64,000 nucleotides of DNA from an uncultured Lachnospiraceae bacterium. Lineage in GTDB: Bacteria; Bacillota; Clostridia; Lachnospirales; Lachnospiraceae. This document shows, piece after piece, positions 31,001 to 40,136 of this stretch. The translations under genes were made by a program, and so were the position numbers. Position 1 is the stretch's first letter. Every line of letters begins with the position of its first letter. The notes below the pieces were generated by a model. The model was not told the origin of the DNA. It saw only the letters and a program-made list of their open reading frames with translations, and did no database searches. Location: positions 20,524-84,523 of the forward strand of contig CANREG010000002.1 in assembly GCA_947629565.1 (NCBI GenBank), written 5' to 3'.

Positions 31001-33185
31001 TATAGCTGATATTTTGTTAGAGGACTATGATTTTGAACTGGATATTGTGACAGTTAACGAATTTGAACAAGTTGTCAACGCAGTTGCAGGACAGACAGAC
31101 GAACAGATTGAAGCGAATAGACTTGCGGCGCAAGAGCATTATGCCAAGTATCTGCAGTTGCAGAAAGAAGTTGACGAAAGTATAGAGCTTGCCAACCTAA
31201 AGGAAGAGATGGGAAAATTGGTAGGCAATTCTGCGTATACGAAGTCAGATCGTCTGGAACAATATATTGAGAATAACGAGTTTTATAAGTTCTGGCTGTA
31301 TAATATAAATGCACAGCAGGGCGCTTTAGGGGGCAATGGCAATTTGGTGCAGCTAAAGAATTATTATAATGCTTATATTGCAAAGAAGGATGAAGCAATT
31401 AAGGAATATAATGAATACATTAACTATACTCGTTTATCCGGTAATGCAGAAAATTGGATGTTGAATAACTTTGATATGGTTGTATTGGGATTTGCAGAGG
31501 ACTTTGGAGGCAGAGATTTATCTTTGAGCGCTTGTGAACAGCTTAAGAGTTACATTGATAATGGCGGCGCTATGTTGAATACCCATGACTCTACAACCAG
31601 ATACAAGGGCGCCGGTGCAACCAATCTTACGAATGAACTTCGTTCCAGATTTGGTATGGATCGTTTCCATGTAACAGGACCGGATGATAGTATAGCTGCT
31701 TCTGCACAGTCATTGTCATTTGTTTTTGGTAATCAGCCAGGTTGGGGAGCACAGAATGAATTTACTGTTAAGGATACAGATATTAATCTGTCTCTTACAA
31801 GAAATAATCCATATAATAGTAATATAGACCAAATATCAGCAACAGAGGTACAGGATTCTGTTCATTCGTCTCTTGATGAGAAACTTACAATAAATATAGA
31901 AATTAAATATCCAGATGGGGGTGCAGTAGCGAATCAAGATGTATGTATATACCGTACCGATAATCGAGATGTTTATGTGCTAGGGAAAACAGACTCAGAT
32001 GGAAAAGTGACGTTGCAGTGGGATCAATATGTACGGACAGGAGGTAAATACCAGAAATATCTGACTGAAGACAAGAGCTTGTATTTCTGGACTGAACGTG
32101 CAAGGAATGGCGACAGTACAAGTTTAGATTCTCCATTAAATTGGATGATTTATGGATATCGTTCCATAGTGGGCGTGACAGACCCGATGGCTATGTATTC
32201 AACTGTTGAAAATCATACGTCACCGTATTTGTATGTACAGTATGAATTCCAAAATGCGGTATTCTGGAATCAGGGTTACAATGTAGTAAAAGGAAAAGGA
32301 ACGGATGGAGCTTCACAGGTAAATGACGGTATTGTAACCACCTATCCATTTACAATCAGTTCAGAGCTTCGGATATCCGGCACCCATTCACAGACCCTTG
32401 CATTGGATATGGAGGATGAAAACGTAGCCGTATGGTATACCTTGTCCGCAGGATCGTCCGCCAGCTCAAAAGACGGCGCATCTGTATTTGCAGCATCGCC
32501 GCATGATGGCATGGATAATTACTTCCTGTACAGTAAAGGCAATATCTTCTACTGCGGCGCCGGTCATACAGTGGTAACCGGTCCGGCACGTGACAATAAT
32601 GACGAGCGTAGATTATTTATTAACATCATTGTAAACAGTGTTCGTAATAAAGGCTCTAAGCCAAAGATTACAGTTCATGAACCGGATACAGATGGTGAAG
32701 TAATTGACAAGACAAAAGATGAGGGCAATATCTTTTTAGATGAAGATGGGAACTATTATTATAATGTTGAAGATGCAGAAAGCGTTCCTGAATTTGACTT
32801 TAAGGTAAAAGTGGATTCCACTACAGAGCTCAAGCAGGTATATGTATACTATGATTTGAACTATAATATTCCCGGTGGTGATCTGTTAGATGATTACAGT
32901 GCAGATTCAAATCACGTTATGATTGCAGAGTATAATACTCTGACAACGAATAAAGATTTGTTAGGTGGTTTGGATGGCACATTGAAGAAAGGACAGTTAG
33001 CTGAGCTGCGCTACGATCCGGAAAAGAAGGAAGGCTTTAAGAATCTGAAACTGAAATCCCAATATTTTGAACCATATGGAGGACAGTATACTTACATTGT
33101 AATAAAGGCCGTTGATGGAAAAGGCAATATAGCATACAAGAGGATTAAGATTAAATTAATTCCAAGGCTCTTTGATTTGACTTAA
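28080..33185 (+). CDS. Giant secreted/anchored pilus-locus protein, DUF5057-like
   Basis: 1701 aa; N-terminal TM 'VINIISIAVLIALFAVVSVASYSIA'; three internal 'VxEIxP'-type blocks; DUF5057 from recollection only. Confidence 0.6.
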   Translation: MSKKKVINIISIAVLIALFAVVSVASYSIATKGHGESKNSIKLAENDMTNRGDNLSDMTYMTNIDLIIDNAINANEKFNVVEIIPNGATQSDLGAYIANEGFSKYVISANKDSVASDMPAGMVNFTLLTIHAGTALSDVVSGEETVQSILDAADLIYVNSPAYNSYDGTNNMNDDLFNYLHVYALGQDKPIIMDYVTKGTTAAANKTYYDLVNAISRNHIKFRTYSWAEGLTAENFFKANGSYYLKNNVNSRTDRAPGTVLVVTNNDSAADTMYQRMSGYSDVIKDAYYGMSDKLPEAMNYTVVSPSALTVAELENGYDYILLENDIKTETVPEDVYKKLKALSESSKYILYDGRIIGNTSGEVVDSGANNYLKLMDMLISNKGVARYPHVLAITSGFFTSLNEQQAEGIAGAKTVADILNGGDYRGSGSRGSNGKKFRVLELQPCYPIDLELAQTKPAMTSSKVQSVYEMGGNYYEQPSEVLSGVTKDEVEEGTEYYAFELSKAKIAYATGLKMTQIQIDQMSTDELITRKDKLIETYDLIYVGGNSSALTPHIFADFFRNQTKASLKDALKVCTYFDMYTHTGISVPLRVAASNNKQVVTNSIPYGNVDNESMSTFVELNGNDITKRKLDEFIAYMNAGMPIIFESRVTEAFEKVKNETNRLKQLEMNDIDPDSFMYDLLDAAYADQDKKASILWDFKATDGLDDEGKPYTAVTQIDNSDKTYGNTLGDVTVFKEEVGVEIKDVVNASQTRPVLTLTKAPKDYIEGNANSYNEAGEKLSVTGYATLPGSDLADITMKLYVDYDGDGVFSDDADELVSSGIYHYNSAETTPTEMTLTYDEMDEDFYGLVSWKVVALAQSGACAVTEGYAYYPKKEDLEKKTVRILEIMPVADTNASGEGEDENDGHSLYLCPECQMAEYRAKYNIWCNGLDALAENTSGDDETINGVNLGLHQHKFGIVKFDSTIMDEDWDSNIADILLEDYDFELDIVTVNEFEQVVNAVAGQTDEQIEANRLAAQEHYAKYLQLQKEVDESIELANLKEEMGKLVGNSAYTKSDRLEQYIENNEFYKFWLYNINAQQGALGGNGNLVQLKNYYNAYIAKKDEAIKEYNEYINYTRLSGNAENWMLNNFDMVVLGFAEDFGGRDLSLSACEQLKSYIDNGGAMLNTHDSTTRYKGAGATNLTNELRSRFGMDRFHVTGPDDSIAASAQSLSFVFGNQPGWGAQNEFTVKDTDINLSLTRNNPYNSNIDQISATEVQDSVHSSLDEKLTINIEIKYPDGGAVANQDVCIYRTDNRDVYVLGKTDSDGKVTLQWDQYVRTGGKYQKYLTEDKSLYFWTERARNGDSTSLDSPLNWMIYGYRSIVGVTDPMAMYSTVENHTSPYLYVQYEFQNAVFWNQGYNVVKGKGTDGASQVNDGIVTTYPFTISSELRISGTHSQTLALDMEDENVAVWYTLSAGSSASSKDGASVFAASPHDGMDNYFLYSKGNIFYCGAGHTVVTGPARDNNDERRLFINIIVNSVRNKGSKPKITVHEPDTDGEVIDKTKDEGNIFLDEDGNYYYNVEDAESVPEFDFKVKVDSTTELKQVYVYYDLNYNIPGGDLLDDYSADSNHVMIAEYNTLTTNKDLLGGLDGTLKKGQLAELRYDPEKKEGFKNLKLKSQYFEPYGGQYTYIVIKAVDGKGNIAYKRIKIKLIPRLFDLT

Positions 33186-33250
33186 ATATGACCAATGATG
33201 AGTATGCTATGGTATTATGATTCAGTAATTGTATATCCGTAGGGTTAATG

Positions 33251-33307
33251 AGAAAGCACCGCCATTTGCCAGTTCTGAAAGGGATGGGCAGTGGTAAGGT
33301 GCTTTCT
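33251..33307 (+). terminator. Putative terminator hairpin at end of pilus locus
   Basis: AGAAAGCACC...GGTGCTTTCT, 10-bp stem with inner CCAtttGCC/GGCagTGG pairing. Confidence 0.55.
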
Positions 33308-33339
33308 ATGGTTATAATGCTTTTAAAGAGGTACGTTAT

Positions 33340-34293
33340 ATGAAGAAAAAAATTTCTTTGATTATTCCAAGTTATAATGAACAGGAAAGCCTGCCTATTT
33401 TGTATGATAGTCTTTGTGGTGTGGCAGAAAAAATGCCGGATTACGAATTTGAATTTTTGTTCGTGGATGACGGTTCAACGGATGGAACCAAGGCCGTACT
33501 TAGGAAATTAGCAGCGGAAGATAAACGTACAATCTATTTTTCATTTTCAAGGAATTTTGGAAAGGAATCGGCAATGTATTGTGGTTTCTGTAATGCAAAG
33601 GGCGACTATGTAGCTGTGATGGACGCCGATATGCAGGATCCTCCATCTCTGTTACCGGAAATGGTAAAAGATTTGGAAACAGGGGAGTACGACAGCGTGG
33701 CAACGAGGCGGGTTTCCCGCCAGGGCGAACCTCCTATTCGGTCTTTTTTTGCAAGGATATTTTATAGAATTATTAATAAAATTTCGGATGCAGATATTGT
33801 AGATGGGGCCAGAGATTTCCGGCTAATGACCAGGGAAATGGTCAATGCAATTATCCGGATGTGTGAGTATAACCGGTTTTCCAAGGGAATTTTTGGGTGG
33901 ATTGGCTTTCGGACAAAATGGATTCCCTTTGAAAATATTGAAAGAGTCGCAGGCCAGACAAAATGGAATTTTTGGGGATTGTTTAAATATTCTCTCGATG
34001 GGATTATTAATTTTTCTCAGGTACCGTTAGTTCTTTCTTCCTGGATGGGTATCTTTTTTACGATTCTGGCTTTTGTCATGATTTTATTTGTAATAGTAAG
34101 GAGATTAATTTTTGGTGATCCTGTACAGGGGTGGGCTTCTCTGGTGTGTATTATTACGCTTATAGGCGGTATCCAATTATTTTGTATTGGTATTTTGGGA
34201 CAATATATATCAAAGATGTATCTGGAAGTTAAAAATAGACCACATTATATTATAGGCGAAACAAATGAGAAAAATGTTAATAGGATAAAATAG
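33340..34293 (+). CDS. Glycosyltransferase family 2, GtrB/DPM-like, with C-terminal TMs
   Basis: 'ISLIIPSYNEQESLPILYDSL...FVDDGSTDGT...YVAVMDADMQDPP'. Confidence 0.9.
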   Translation: MKKKISLIIPSYNEQESLPILYDSLCGVAEKMPDYEFEFLFVDDGSTDGTKAVLRKLAAEDKRTIYFSFSRNFGKESAMYCGFCNAKGDYVAVMDADMQDPPSLLPEMVKDLETGEYDSVATRRVSRQGEPPIRSFFARIFYRIINKISDADIVDGARDFRLMTREMVNAIIRMCEYNRFSKGIFGWIGFRTKWIPFENIERVAGQTKWNFWGLFKYSLDGIINFSQVPLVLSSWMGIFFTILAFVMILFVIVRRLIFGDPVQGWASLVCIITLIGGIQLFCIGILGQYISKMYLEVKNRPHYIIGETNEKNVNRIK

Positions 34294-34304
34294 GAGATTC
34301 ATGT

Positions 34305-34811
34305 ATGCATAAGCTTTATCCAAGATGCGCATATAACAAAAAAGAGGATATACCCATTGAAAAATACTATCAACAGGGATTTCGGGGAATATTGCTTGAT
34401 ATCGATAATACATTAGTTCCCCATGACCAGCCGGTAGATGAAAAGGCGGAAATTTTCATTCAGAGATTGAAGGCGGCAGGATTTGGGATTTGCCTGATTT
34501 CCAATAATGATGAAGAACGGGTGCGTACCTTTGCAGATCCATTGGGAGTAAAATATGTGTATAAAGCATGGAAACCTTCCAAAAAAGGCTATGAAAGAGG
34601 TATGGAGCGGTTGGGAACTAATCTGGAAAACACACTGTTTGTTGGGGATCAGATATTTACGGATATTTGGGGGGCCAATCGTGCCGGTATGTATAGTATT
34701 TTATTAGATCCGATTGATCCTAAGGAGGAATTTCAAATTGTTCTGAAACGAATTCCCGAAAAGATAATTAAATGGTTTTATCTAAGAAAAGTTTCCAGGG
34801 GAGGAAAATAA
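34305..34811 (+). CDS. YqeG family HAD IIIA-type phosphatase
   Basis: 'GILLDIDNTLVPHDQPVDEKAEIFIQRLKAAGFGICLISNN...FVGDQIFTDIWGANRAGM'. Confidence 0.9.
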   Translation: MHKLYPRCAYNKKEDIPIEKYYQQGFRGILLDIDNTLVPHDQPVDEKAEIFIQRLKAAGFGICLISNNDEERVRTFADPLGVKYVYKAWKPSKKGYERGMERLGTNLENTLFVGDQIFTDIWGANRAGMYSILLDPIDPKEEFQIVLKRIPEKIIKWFYLRKVSRGGK

Positions 34812-34813
34812 TA

Positions 34814-36196
34814 ATGAATATTAGCGGAAAGACCAGTGTGATTGGTTTGATTGGCAATCCGGTGGAGCATACATTGTCACCGGTGATTCATAACGGATTG
34901 GGAGAGCGGCTTAACATTCCTTCCGTATATGTGCCTTTTTTAGTGGAAAAGGAGGGGCTTAGCGCGGCAGTGAAGGGCGCTTACGCCTTGCATATAAAGG
35001 GGCTTAACGTGACCGTACCCCACAAAAATGACGTAATGGATTCTCTGGTGGAGATAGATGAGGCGGCGGCGGCAATCGGAGCAGTCAATACGCTGGTCCG
35101 CTGCGAGGAGAAGGGCGGCTATAAAGGGTACAATACGGATATGTCGGGGCTTCGGCGGCAGATGAAAGAGGATGGGATTTCTCTTAAGGGGGAAACCGTG
35201 GTTATCTTAGGCGCAGGCGGGGCGGCAAAGGCGGTTGCCTATATGTGTCTCATAGAAGGGGTGGCAAAGATTTACCTTTTAAACCGCACTGTGGAAAAGG
35301 CGGGGGAGATTGCTGGGAAGCTTGACCCAGAGGGAAAAGTGATTGTCCCTATGGCGCTGGCGGATTATGGGAAGCTTCTTGAAGGATTGGAGAAATGGAT
35401 TGTCTTTCAGGCAACGTCAATCGGATTGGCGCCTCATATAGATCAGGTTGTAATTGAGGACGGTTCCTTTTATGACAGGGTAAAAATCGGCGTGGACCTT
35501 ATCTATAATCCGGCGGAGACCAAGTTCATGAAGCTGGTAGCAGCGCATGGAGGAAAAGCATTTAATGCCCTCAAAATGCTGCTTTATCAGGGAATTATCG
35601 CTTATGAGCTATGGCATGATATGACGGTGCCGGAGGACGTGGCGGCGGAGATTTACACTGAGCTAAGGCGCCAGGTGTACCCGAAGGATAACATTGTCCT
35701 TATCGGCTATATGGGAAGCGGCAAGACTACCTTTGGAAAAGCTTTGGCGAAGCATTTTGACATGGATTTTCTGGATACGGACGGGTATATTGAGCGGCAG
35801 GCGGGAAAGAAGATTTCAGAGATTTTTGCGGAAGAAGGGGAGGAAGCCTTCCGAAAGCTTGAGACGGAAGCATTGACCGGGCTGCGGGATTCCCTGCAGC
35901 ATACGGTGGTCGCCACCGGCGGCGGTATGCCTCTGCGTCCGGAAAATGCAAGGCTTCTAAGGGAGATTGGCCGGGTTTGCTACCTGACGGCGGCCCCTCA
36001 GGTCATTTATGAGCGGGTAAAGGAAGACGGAAACCGACCTCTCTTAAAGGGGGAAGACCCTTACGGCACCATATGCCGGATGATGAAGCAAAGAGAGCCT
36101 ATGTACAGGCGGGCGGCTGATGTGGCTGTGGACGCAAACTGCGACAGCATTGAGGAAATGTTGGAGAGATTAATTCCGGCTGTGGGCGTAGAATGA
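34814..36196 (+). CDS. Shikimate dehydrogenase-shikimate kinase fusion (AroE-AroK)
   Basis: AroE 'IGLIGNPVEHTLSPVIHNGLGE...VLGAGGAAKAV'; AroK 'NIVLIGYMGSGKTTFGKALAKHFDMDFLDTD...VVATGGGMPL'; start moved to 34814. Confidence 0.92.
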   Translation: MNISGKTSVIGLIGNPVEHTLSPVIHNGLGERLNIPSVYVPFLVEKEGLSAAVKGAYALHIKGLNVTVPHKNDVMDSLVEIDEAAAAIGAVNTLVRCEEKGGYKGYNTDMSGLRRQMKEDGISLKGETVVILGAGGAAKAVAYMCLIEGVAKIYLLNRTVEKAGEIAGKLDPEGKVIVPMALADYGKLLEGLEKWIVFQATSIGLAPHIDQVVIEDGSFYDRVKIGVDLIYNPAETKFMKLVAAHGGKAFNALKMLLYQGIIAYELWHDMTVPEDVAAEIYTELRRQVYPKDNIVLIGYMGSGKTTFGKALAKHFDMDFLDTDGYIERQAGKKISEIFAEEGEEAFRKLETEALTGLRDSLQHTVVATGGGMPLRPENARLLREIGRVCYLTAAPQVIYERVKEDGNRPLLKGEDPYGTICRMMKQREPMYRRAADVAVDANCDSIEEMLERLIPAVGVE

Positions 36197-36247
36197 GAGA
36201 GCATTGAGGAGATGCCGGAGAGATTGATTCTGGCTGCGGGCGATGAG
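36146..36247 (+). repeat. Tandem duplication, 54-bp period, of the 3' end of the aroE-aroK gene past its stop codon
   Basis: AGCATTGAGGAAATGTTGGAGAGATTAATTCCGGCTGTGGGCG and AGCATTGAGGAGATGCCGGAGAGATTGATTCTGGCTGCGGGCG. Confidence 0.88.
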
Positions 36248-36303
36248 TACCCGAAGTGCAGCCGGGGAAATAAGAAATTGCAGGAACAGGGAAAGGGCAG
36301 AGT

Positions 36304-37494
36304 TTGGAAATGTGGCAGGCAAGAAGGGATTTTTTAAGAGAAAAACTGAAAAGGCAGGGAATGGCGGCTGTGCTGATTGACAGTCCGGCGAACCTTTATT
36401 ATTATACAGGATTTACCGGCGGAGAGGCGGTATTTTTGATGCGCGCAGAAGACGGACGGGGGGTTCTTATAACGGATTCCCGCTATTATGAACAGGTGGA
36501 GAAGGAGTGCCCGGATATTCCCTTAGCGCCGTTAGAGAAGGAACCTTATCATATTGTAGTTAGTAAACTGCTTGGGGAGCTTGTGGGAGAAGGCGTATCA
36601 GACAGTGCAGGAGTTGGCGCGAATGTTAAGGCGCATGAGGAACGTGAGGTATCAGGAGGAGCCGCTGCAGGAGGTAGTGTATCCGGTAATGTTAAGGCGG
36701 TTGTGGGAATTGAGGCGACGATGCCGCTTTCCCGGTATCTGCGGTTTCGCGAGACCTGTGGAGAATATGAGTTCATTTTAGCACAGGATGCGATTCAGGA
36801 AAGCCGTCAGGTGAAAGACGAAAAAGAGCTTTCGCTTATTGCCAGGGCAGAGGCTATCGGCGACGCAGCATTTTCTCATATATTGGAACTGATCCGGCCG
36901 GGGGTGACGGAGGCGGAAATCGCCTTAGAGCTGGAATTTTTCATGAAGAGACAGGGCGCCGCCAAGTTAAGCTTTGACACCATTGTGGCAAGCGGCCCTA
37001 ATTCTTCCATGCCGCATGCGCAGGTGACCGACAGGAAGCTGCAGCCGGGAGATTTCATCACGATGGATTTTGGCTGTGTGTATCAGGGGTATTGTTCCGA
37101 TATGACAAGAACCGTTGCGTTGGGAAAGCCCTCCGAGGAAATGCGGCGCATATATGAGATTGTGTCCGAGGCAAACTGTCGGGCGATGGAGGCGGTTCGC
37201 ACAGGCGTGAAGTGCAGTTTCGTTGACGCGGCGGCAAGGGATTATATTGCCGACATGGGCTATGGGGAGTATTTCGGCCATGGTCTGGGGCACAGCGTGG
37301 GCCTGGAAATCCATGAGGAACCCCGTTTTTCCCCTAAGTGTGACGTCGTAACTAAAGAGAATATGGTGATTACGGATGAACCGGGAATTTATCTGCCGGG
37401 GAAGTTTGGCGTCCGCATTGAGGATTTGCTGGTGGTAAAGGAGGATGGGTGCGAGTGCCTTTCCCATTCCCCGAAGGAGTTGATTATTTTGTAG
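36304..37494 (+). CDS. Aminopeptidase P family protein (Xaa-Pro peptidase)
   Basis: 'FITMDFGCVYQGYCSDMTRTVALG', 'YFGHGLGHSVGLEIHEEPRFSPK', 'ITDEPGIYLPGKFGVRIED'. Confidence 0.93.
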   Translation: MEMWQARRDFLREKLKRQGMAAVLIDSPANLYYYTGFTGGEAVFLMRAEDGRGVLITDSRYYEQVEKECPDIPLAPLEKEPYHIVVSKLLGELVGEGVSDSAGVGANVKAHEEREVSGGAAAGGSVSGNVKAVVGIEATMPLSRYLRFRETCGEYEFILAQDAIQESRQVKDEKELSLIARAEAIGDAAFSHILELIRPGVTEAEIALELEFFMKRQGAAKLSFDTIVASGPNSSMPHAQVTDRKLQPGDFITMDFGCVYQGYCSDMTRTVALGKPSEEMRRIYEIVSEANCRAMEAVRTGVKCSFVDAAARDYIADMGYGEYFGHGLGHSVGLEIHEEPRFSPKCDVVTKENMVITDEPGIYLPGKFGVRIEDLLVVKEDGCECLSHSPKELIIL

Positions 37495-37539
37495 GGCTCA
37501 CGGTTTTCTTTCCCGATGGAACGGATTATTTTGTAAGAC

Positions 37540-38547
37540 TCAGTGTGTAATGTCAAGAAAACGCTTTGCTGTGGTGCCGATGGCGTGTTCGTTATACACA
37601 AAACCAACGGTGCGTTCCGGGATTTCATAGTCCATGGGAATTTCTATGACCTGGCCGCTTTCAATGTAGGAATCCACAAATTCCCGCACCACACAGGCGA
37701 CGCCCATGCCAATGGCGGCAAAATCAATCAGCAGATCCATATTGTTAATCTCTAAAATCTGTCCCGGCTGGATGCGGTGCTTTTCTATATAGGCGTCGAT
37801 GTATTGCCGGGATATATTTCCTTTGTCTAACAGCATGAGATTGGATTTTTCCAGAATCTCTTTTTCTGTAAAGGGGATATCGGAACTCTTTTTCTTATCT
37901 TCTTCCGCAAATAGCAATAGACCGGTCATAGGTGGAAGCGGAGAAGCCCCGGCTCCTGTTTCACTGTCGGAACGGGAGCTTCCTTGATCGGCGTCGTATT
38001 CCCGCAAAATCAGGTTATCCAGATAAAGCCTTGTGGTGACAAAGGTGTCGTGGATTTTTCGCAGAGGCGCAAAATGAAAGTCTCTGTCTAATTTCGTCTC
38101 ACAGATTAATCCAATATCAATTTTATCTGCCTTAAGAAGCTGGATGGTCTCAAAGGTGGGATTACATTCAATGGAAACCTTGACATGGGGATTTTCCCGG
38201 ATAAAATCCTGCAGGTACGACAGCAGCACATATTTGCAAAGCGAGGTGGAAACGCCGATGCGGAGCTGTCCCATGCCCAGATTTTTAATGCGTTTTAAGG
38301 TGTTTTCCGCCATGTCGATGGAGGCAAAGGCAGTTTCTAAGTGTTGGTAGAGGGTCTTACCTTCCTCCGTCAGCTTTACGCCTTTTTTGCTTCGGATAAA
38401 AAGCGTCTGCCCAAGGGAATGTTCTAATCCGGTGATGGATTTGGAAACAGCGGGCTGGCTGATATAAAGATTCTCTGCCGCCCGGCTGATATTGCCGGTT
38501 TTTGCGGCTTCATAAAAAATGCGGTAATGGTTTAAATTCTGTTCCAT
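37540..38547 (-). CDS. LysR family transcriptional regulator
   Basis: 'MEQNLNHYRIFYEAAKTGNISRAAENLYISQPAVSKSITGLEHSLGQTLFIRSKKGVKLTEEG'. Confidence 0.93.
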   Translation of the reverse strand: MEQNLNHYRIFYEAAKTGNISRAAENLYISQPAVSKSITGLEHSLGQTLFIRSKKGVKLTEEGKTLYQHLETAFASIDMAENTLKRIKNLGMGQLRIGVSTSLCKYVLLSYLQDFIRENPHVKVSIECNPTFETIQLLKADKIDIGLICETKLDRDFHFAPLRKIHDTFVTTRLYLDNLILREYDADQGSSRSDSETGAGASPLPPMTGLLLFAEEDKKKSSDIPFTEKEILEKSNLMLLDKGNISRQYIDAYIEKHRIQPGQILEINNMDLLIDFAAIGMGVACVVREFVDSYIESGQVIEIPMDYEIPERTVGFVYNEHAIGTTAKRFLDITH

Positions 38548-38599
38548 GGGGTTTTCCTTTCTTCTATGAGTCTAATTGTTTTGCTTTTCTATAATCCGA

Positions 38600-38704
38600 T
38601 ATGATTTTGTGGTTCTTGTAATCTCTTATGATTTCTGTAGTTATTTTGTGATATTTATAATCTCTTATGATTTCTGTAGTTGTTTTGTGATTCTTATAAT
38701 CTTT
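38600..38704. repeat. ~2.7 copies of a 39-bp tandem repeat
   Basis: TATGATTTCTGTAGTTATTTTGTGATATTTATAATCTCT at 38627-38665 and variant 38666-38704; shortened variant from 38600. Confidence 0.88.
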
Positions 38705-39033
38705 TATGGCTTCGCAGGCATCTGTCTTTTTGTAATTTGGAGTTGCATTATAAAAACAGATAACATAAATGATAGTTATTATAAATTTAAATATCTATAC
38801 AATAAAATTATATTATATCAATACAATTATTTTTTCAAGTCCGGTTAATGGGACACTTATTTTGATACAATGAATTTATCAAGAAGTTAGATTGAAAAAT
38901 TAAACCTGTACTTTGACAACTGACGATGGCTAAATAAGTCTAATTTACTTTTGCATAAGAATGTTTTTCATTCAAGGATAATTTTAGGTTGCCTAAGTGT
39001 TGACGGAAGATTATAATACAAGGAGGAATGGCT

Positions 39034-39996
39034 ATGGGGAAACAGGAGAATATTGTAGTTCATTTTTTGTCGAGGGATGACCGGTTCGCAGATTTGTTTA
39101 ATGCGGTTTGTTTTAATGGGGAGCAGGTGATTGATGAGAAGGCGCTCAGGCCATGGAACGAGACTTACCGGACAGTGGTTAAGGATCGTACAGGGATGGA
39201 TGTGATTCGCAGGGAACGGGATATTTCCAGAGTGGTAACGTTTGGAGACACAAAGCTTTTGCTGATGGTTTGCTGTGTGGAGCATCAGGAACATATTAAT
39301 TACTGTATGCCCTTTCGGAGCATGATGTACGATTGTCTGGAATATTCGGATCAGGTGAGCCGGGTACAGTACCAACATACACAGAGGAAGGACCTGTCAG
39401 GGGATGCGTATCTGGGACGTTTTGCCAAGGAGGATAAGCTGATTCCCGTGATAACGCTGATTTTCTATACGGGAGACGACAAGTGGGACGCCGGCAGGTG
39501 TCTGTGGGATATGCTGGATATCGGGTTTCCGGATTTGGTGCGCCCCTATATTGGGAACTGGCCCCTTAATCTGGTAGAGTTTCAGAATATGGGAGATACA
39601 GAAGGGTATCGTTCGGACCTGAAACTGGTGTTAGATATTCTAAAGCACCGGGATAGCAAAGATGATCTGTGGAATTTTATTAATCAGAATGTACAATATC
39701 GTAATCTGGAAGCGGATACCTATATGATGATATCTAAGTTTATGAAGATGGATTTGATTGTAGATTCAGAGAATTATGAGAACGAGGAAGGTGGGATTGA
39801 TATGTGTAAGGCAGTACAGGAGATTTTTGAGGAAGGTCAGATGAATGGAAGGATAGCGGGAAGAGAAGAAGGAAGAGAAGAAGGAATACGCCTGGCAAAG
39901 AGGATATTTGAGAGAAGGTCAGCCGGAGAGGATATTGAGGAGATAGCGAAAGAGGAAGGTTTGGATATAGAATATGTCAGATCCATTCTGCTATAG
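39034..39996 (+). CDS. Rpn family recombination-promoting nuclease/putative transposase
   Basis: 'NIVVHFLSRDDRFADLFNAVCFNGEQVI...', 'PVITLIFYTGDDKWDAGRCLWDML'; charged C-term 'REEGREEGIRLAKRI'. Confidence 0.82.
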   Translation: MGKQENIVVHFLSRDDRFADLFNAVCFNGEQVIDEKALRPWNETYRTVVKDRTGMDVIRRERDISRVVTFGDTKLLLMVCCVEHQEHINYCMPFRSMMYDCLEYSDQVSRVQYQHTQRKDLSGDAYLGRFAKEDKLIPVITLIFYTGDDKWDAGRCLWDMLDIGFPDLVRPYIGNWPLNLVEFQNMGDTEGYRSDLKLVLDILKHRDSKDDLWNFINQNVQYRNLEADTYMMISKFMKMDLIVDSENYENEEGGIDMCKAVQEIFEEGQMNGRIAGREEGREEGIRLAKRIFERRSAGEDIEEIAKEEGLDIEYVRSILL

Positions 39997-40136
39997 AGGA
40001 TTGGGTGCAATCAAGGGATTGAATACTATGTATGAATTTATGTTATAATATGTATTCTATATATATATTTTAATTATAAATAGGATTATGCTATACTGTG
40101 TATGAATTTAATCAATAAGTAAAGGAGAGAATGGTT

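Noticed and set aside
38600-38704. Possible CRISPR array
   Set aside because: Repeats are contiguous without unique spacers and no cas genes are nearby.
38576-38848. 90-aa ORF MFCFSIIRYDFVVLVISYDF...
   Set aside because: Product of an AT-rich 39-bp tandem repeat; no RBS or protein-like features.
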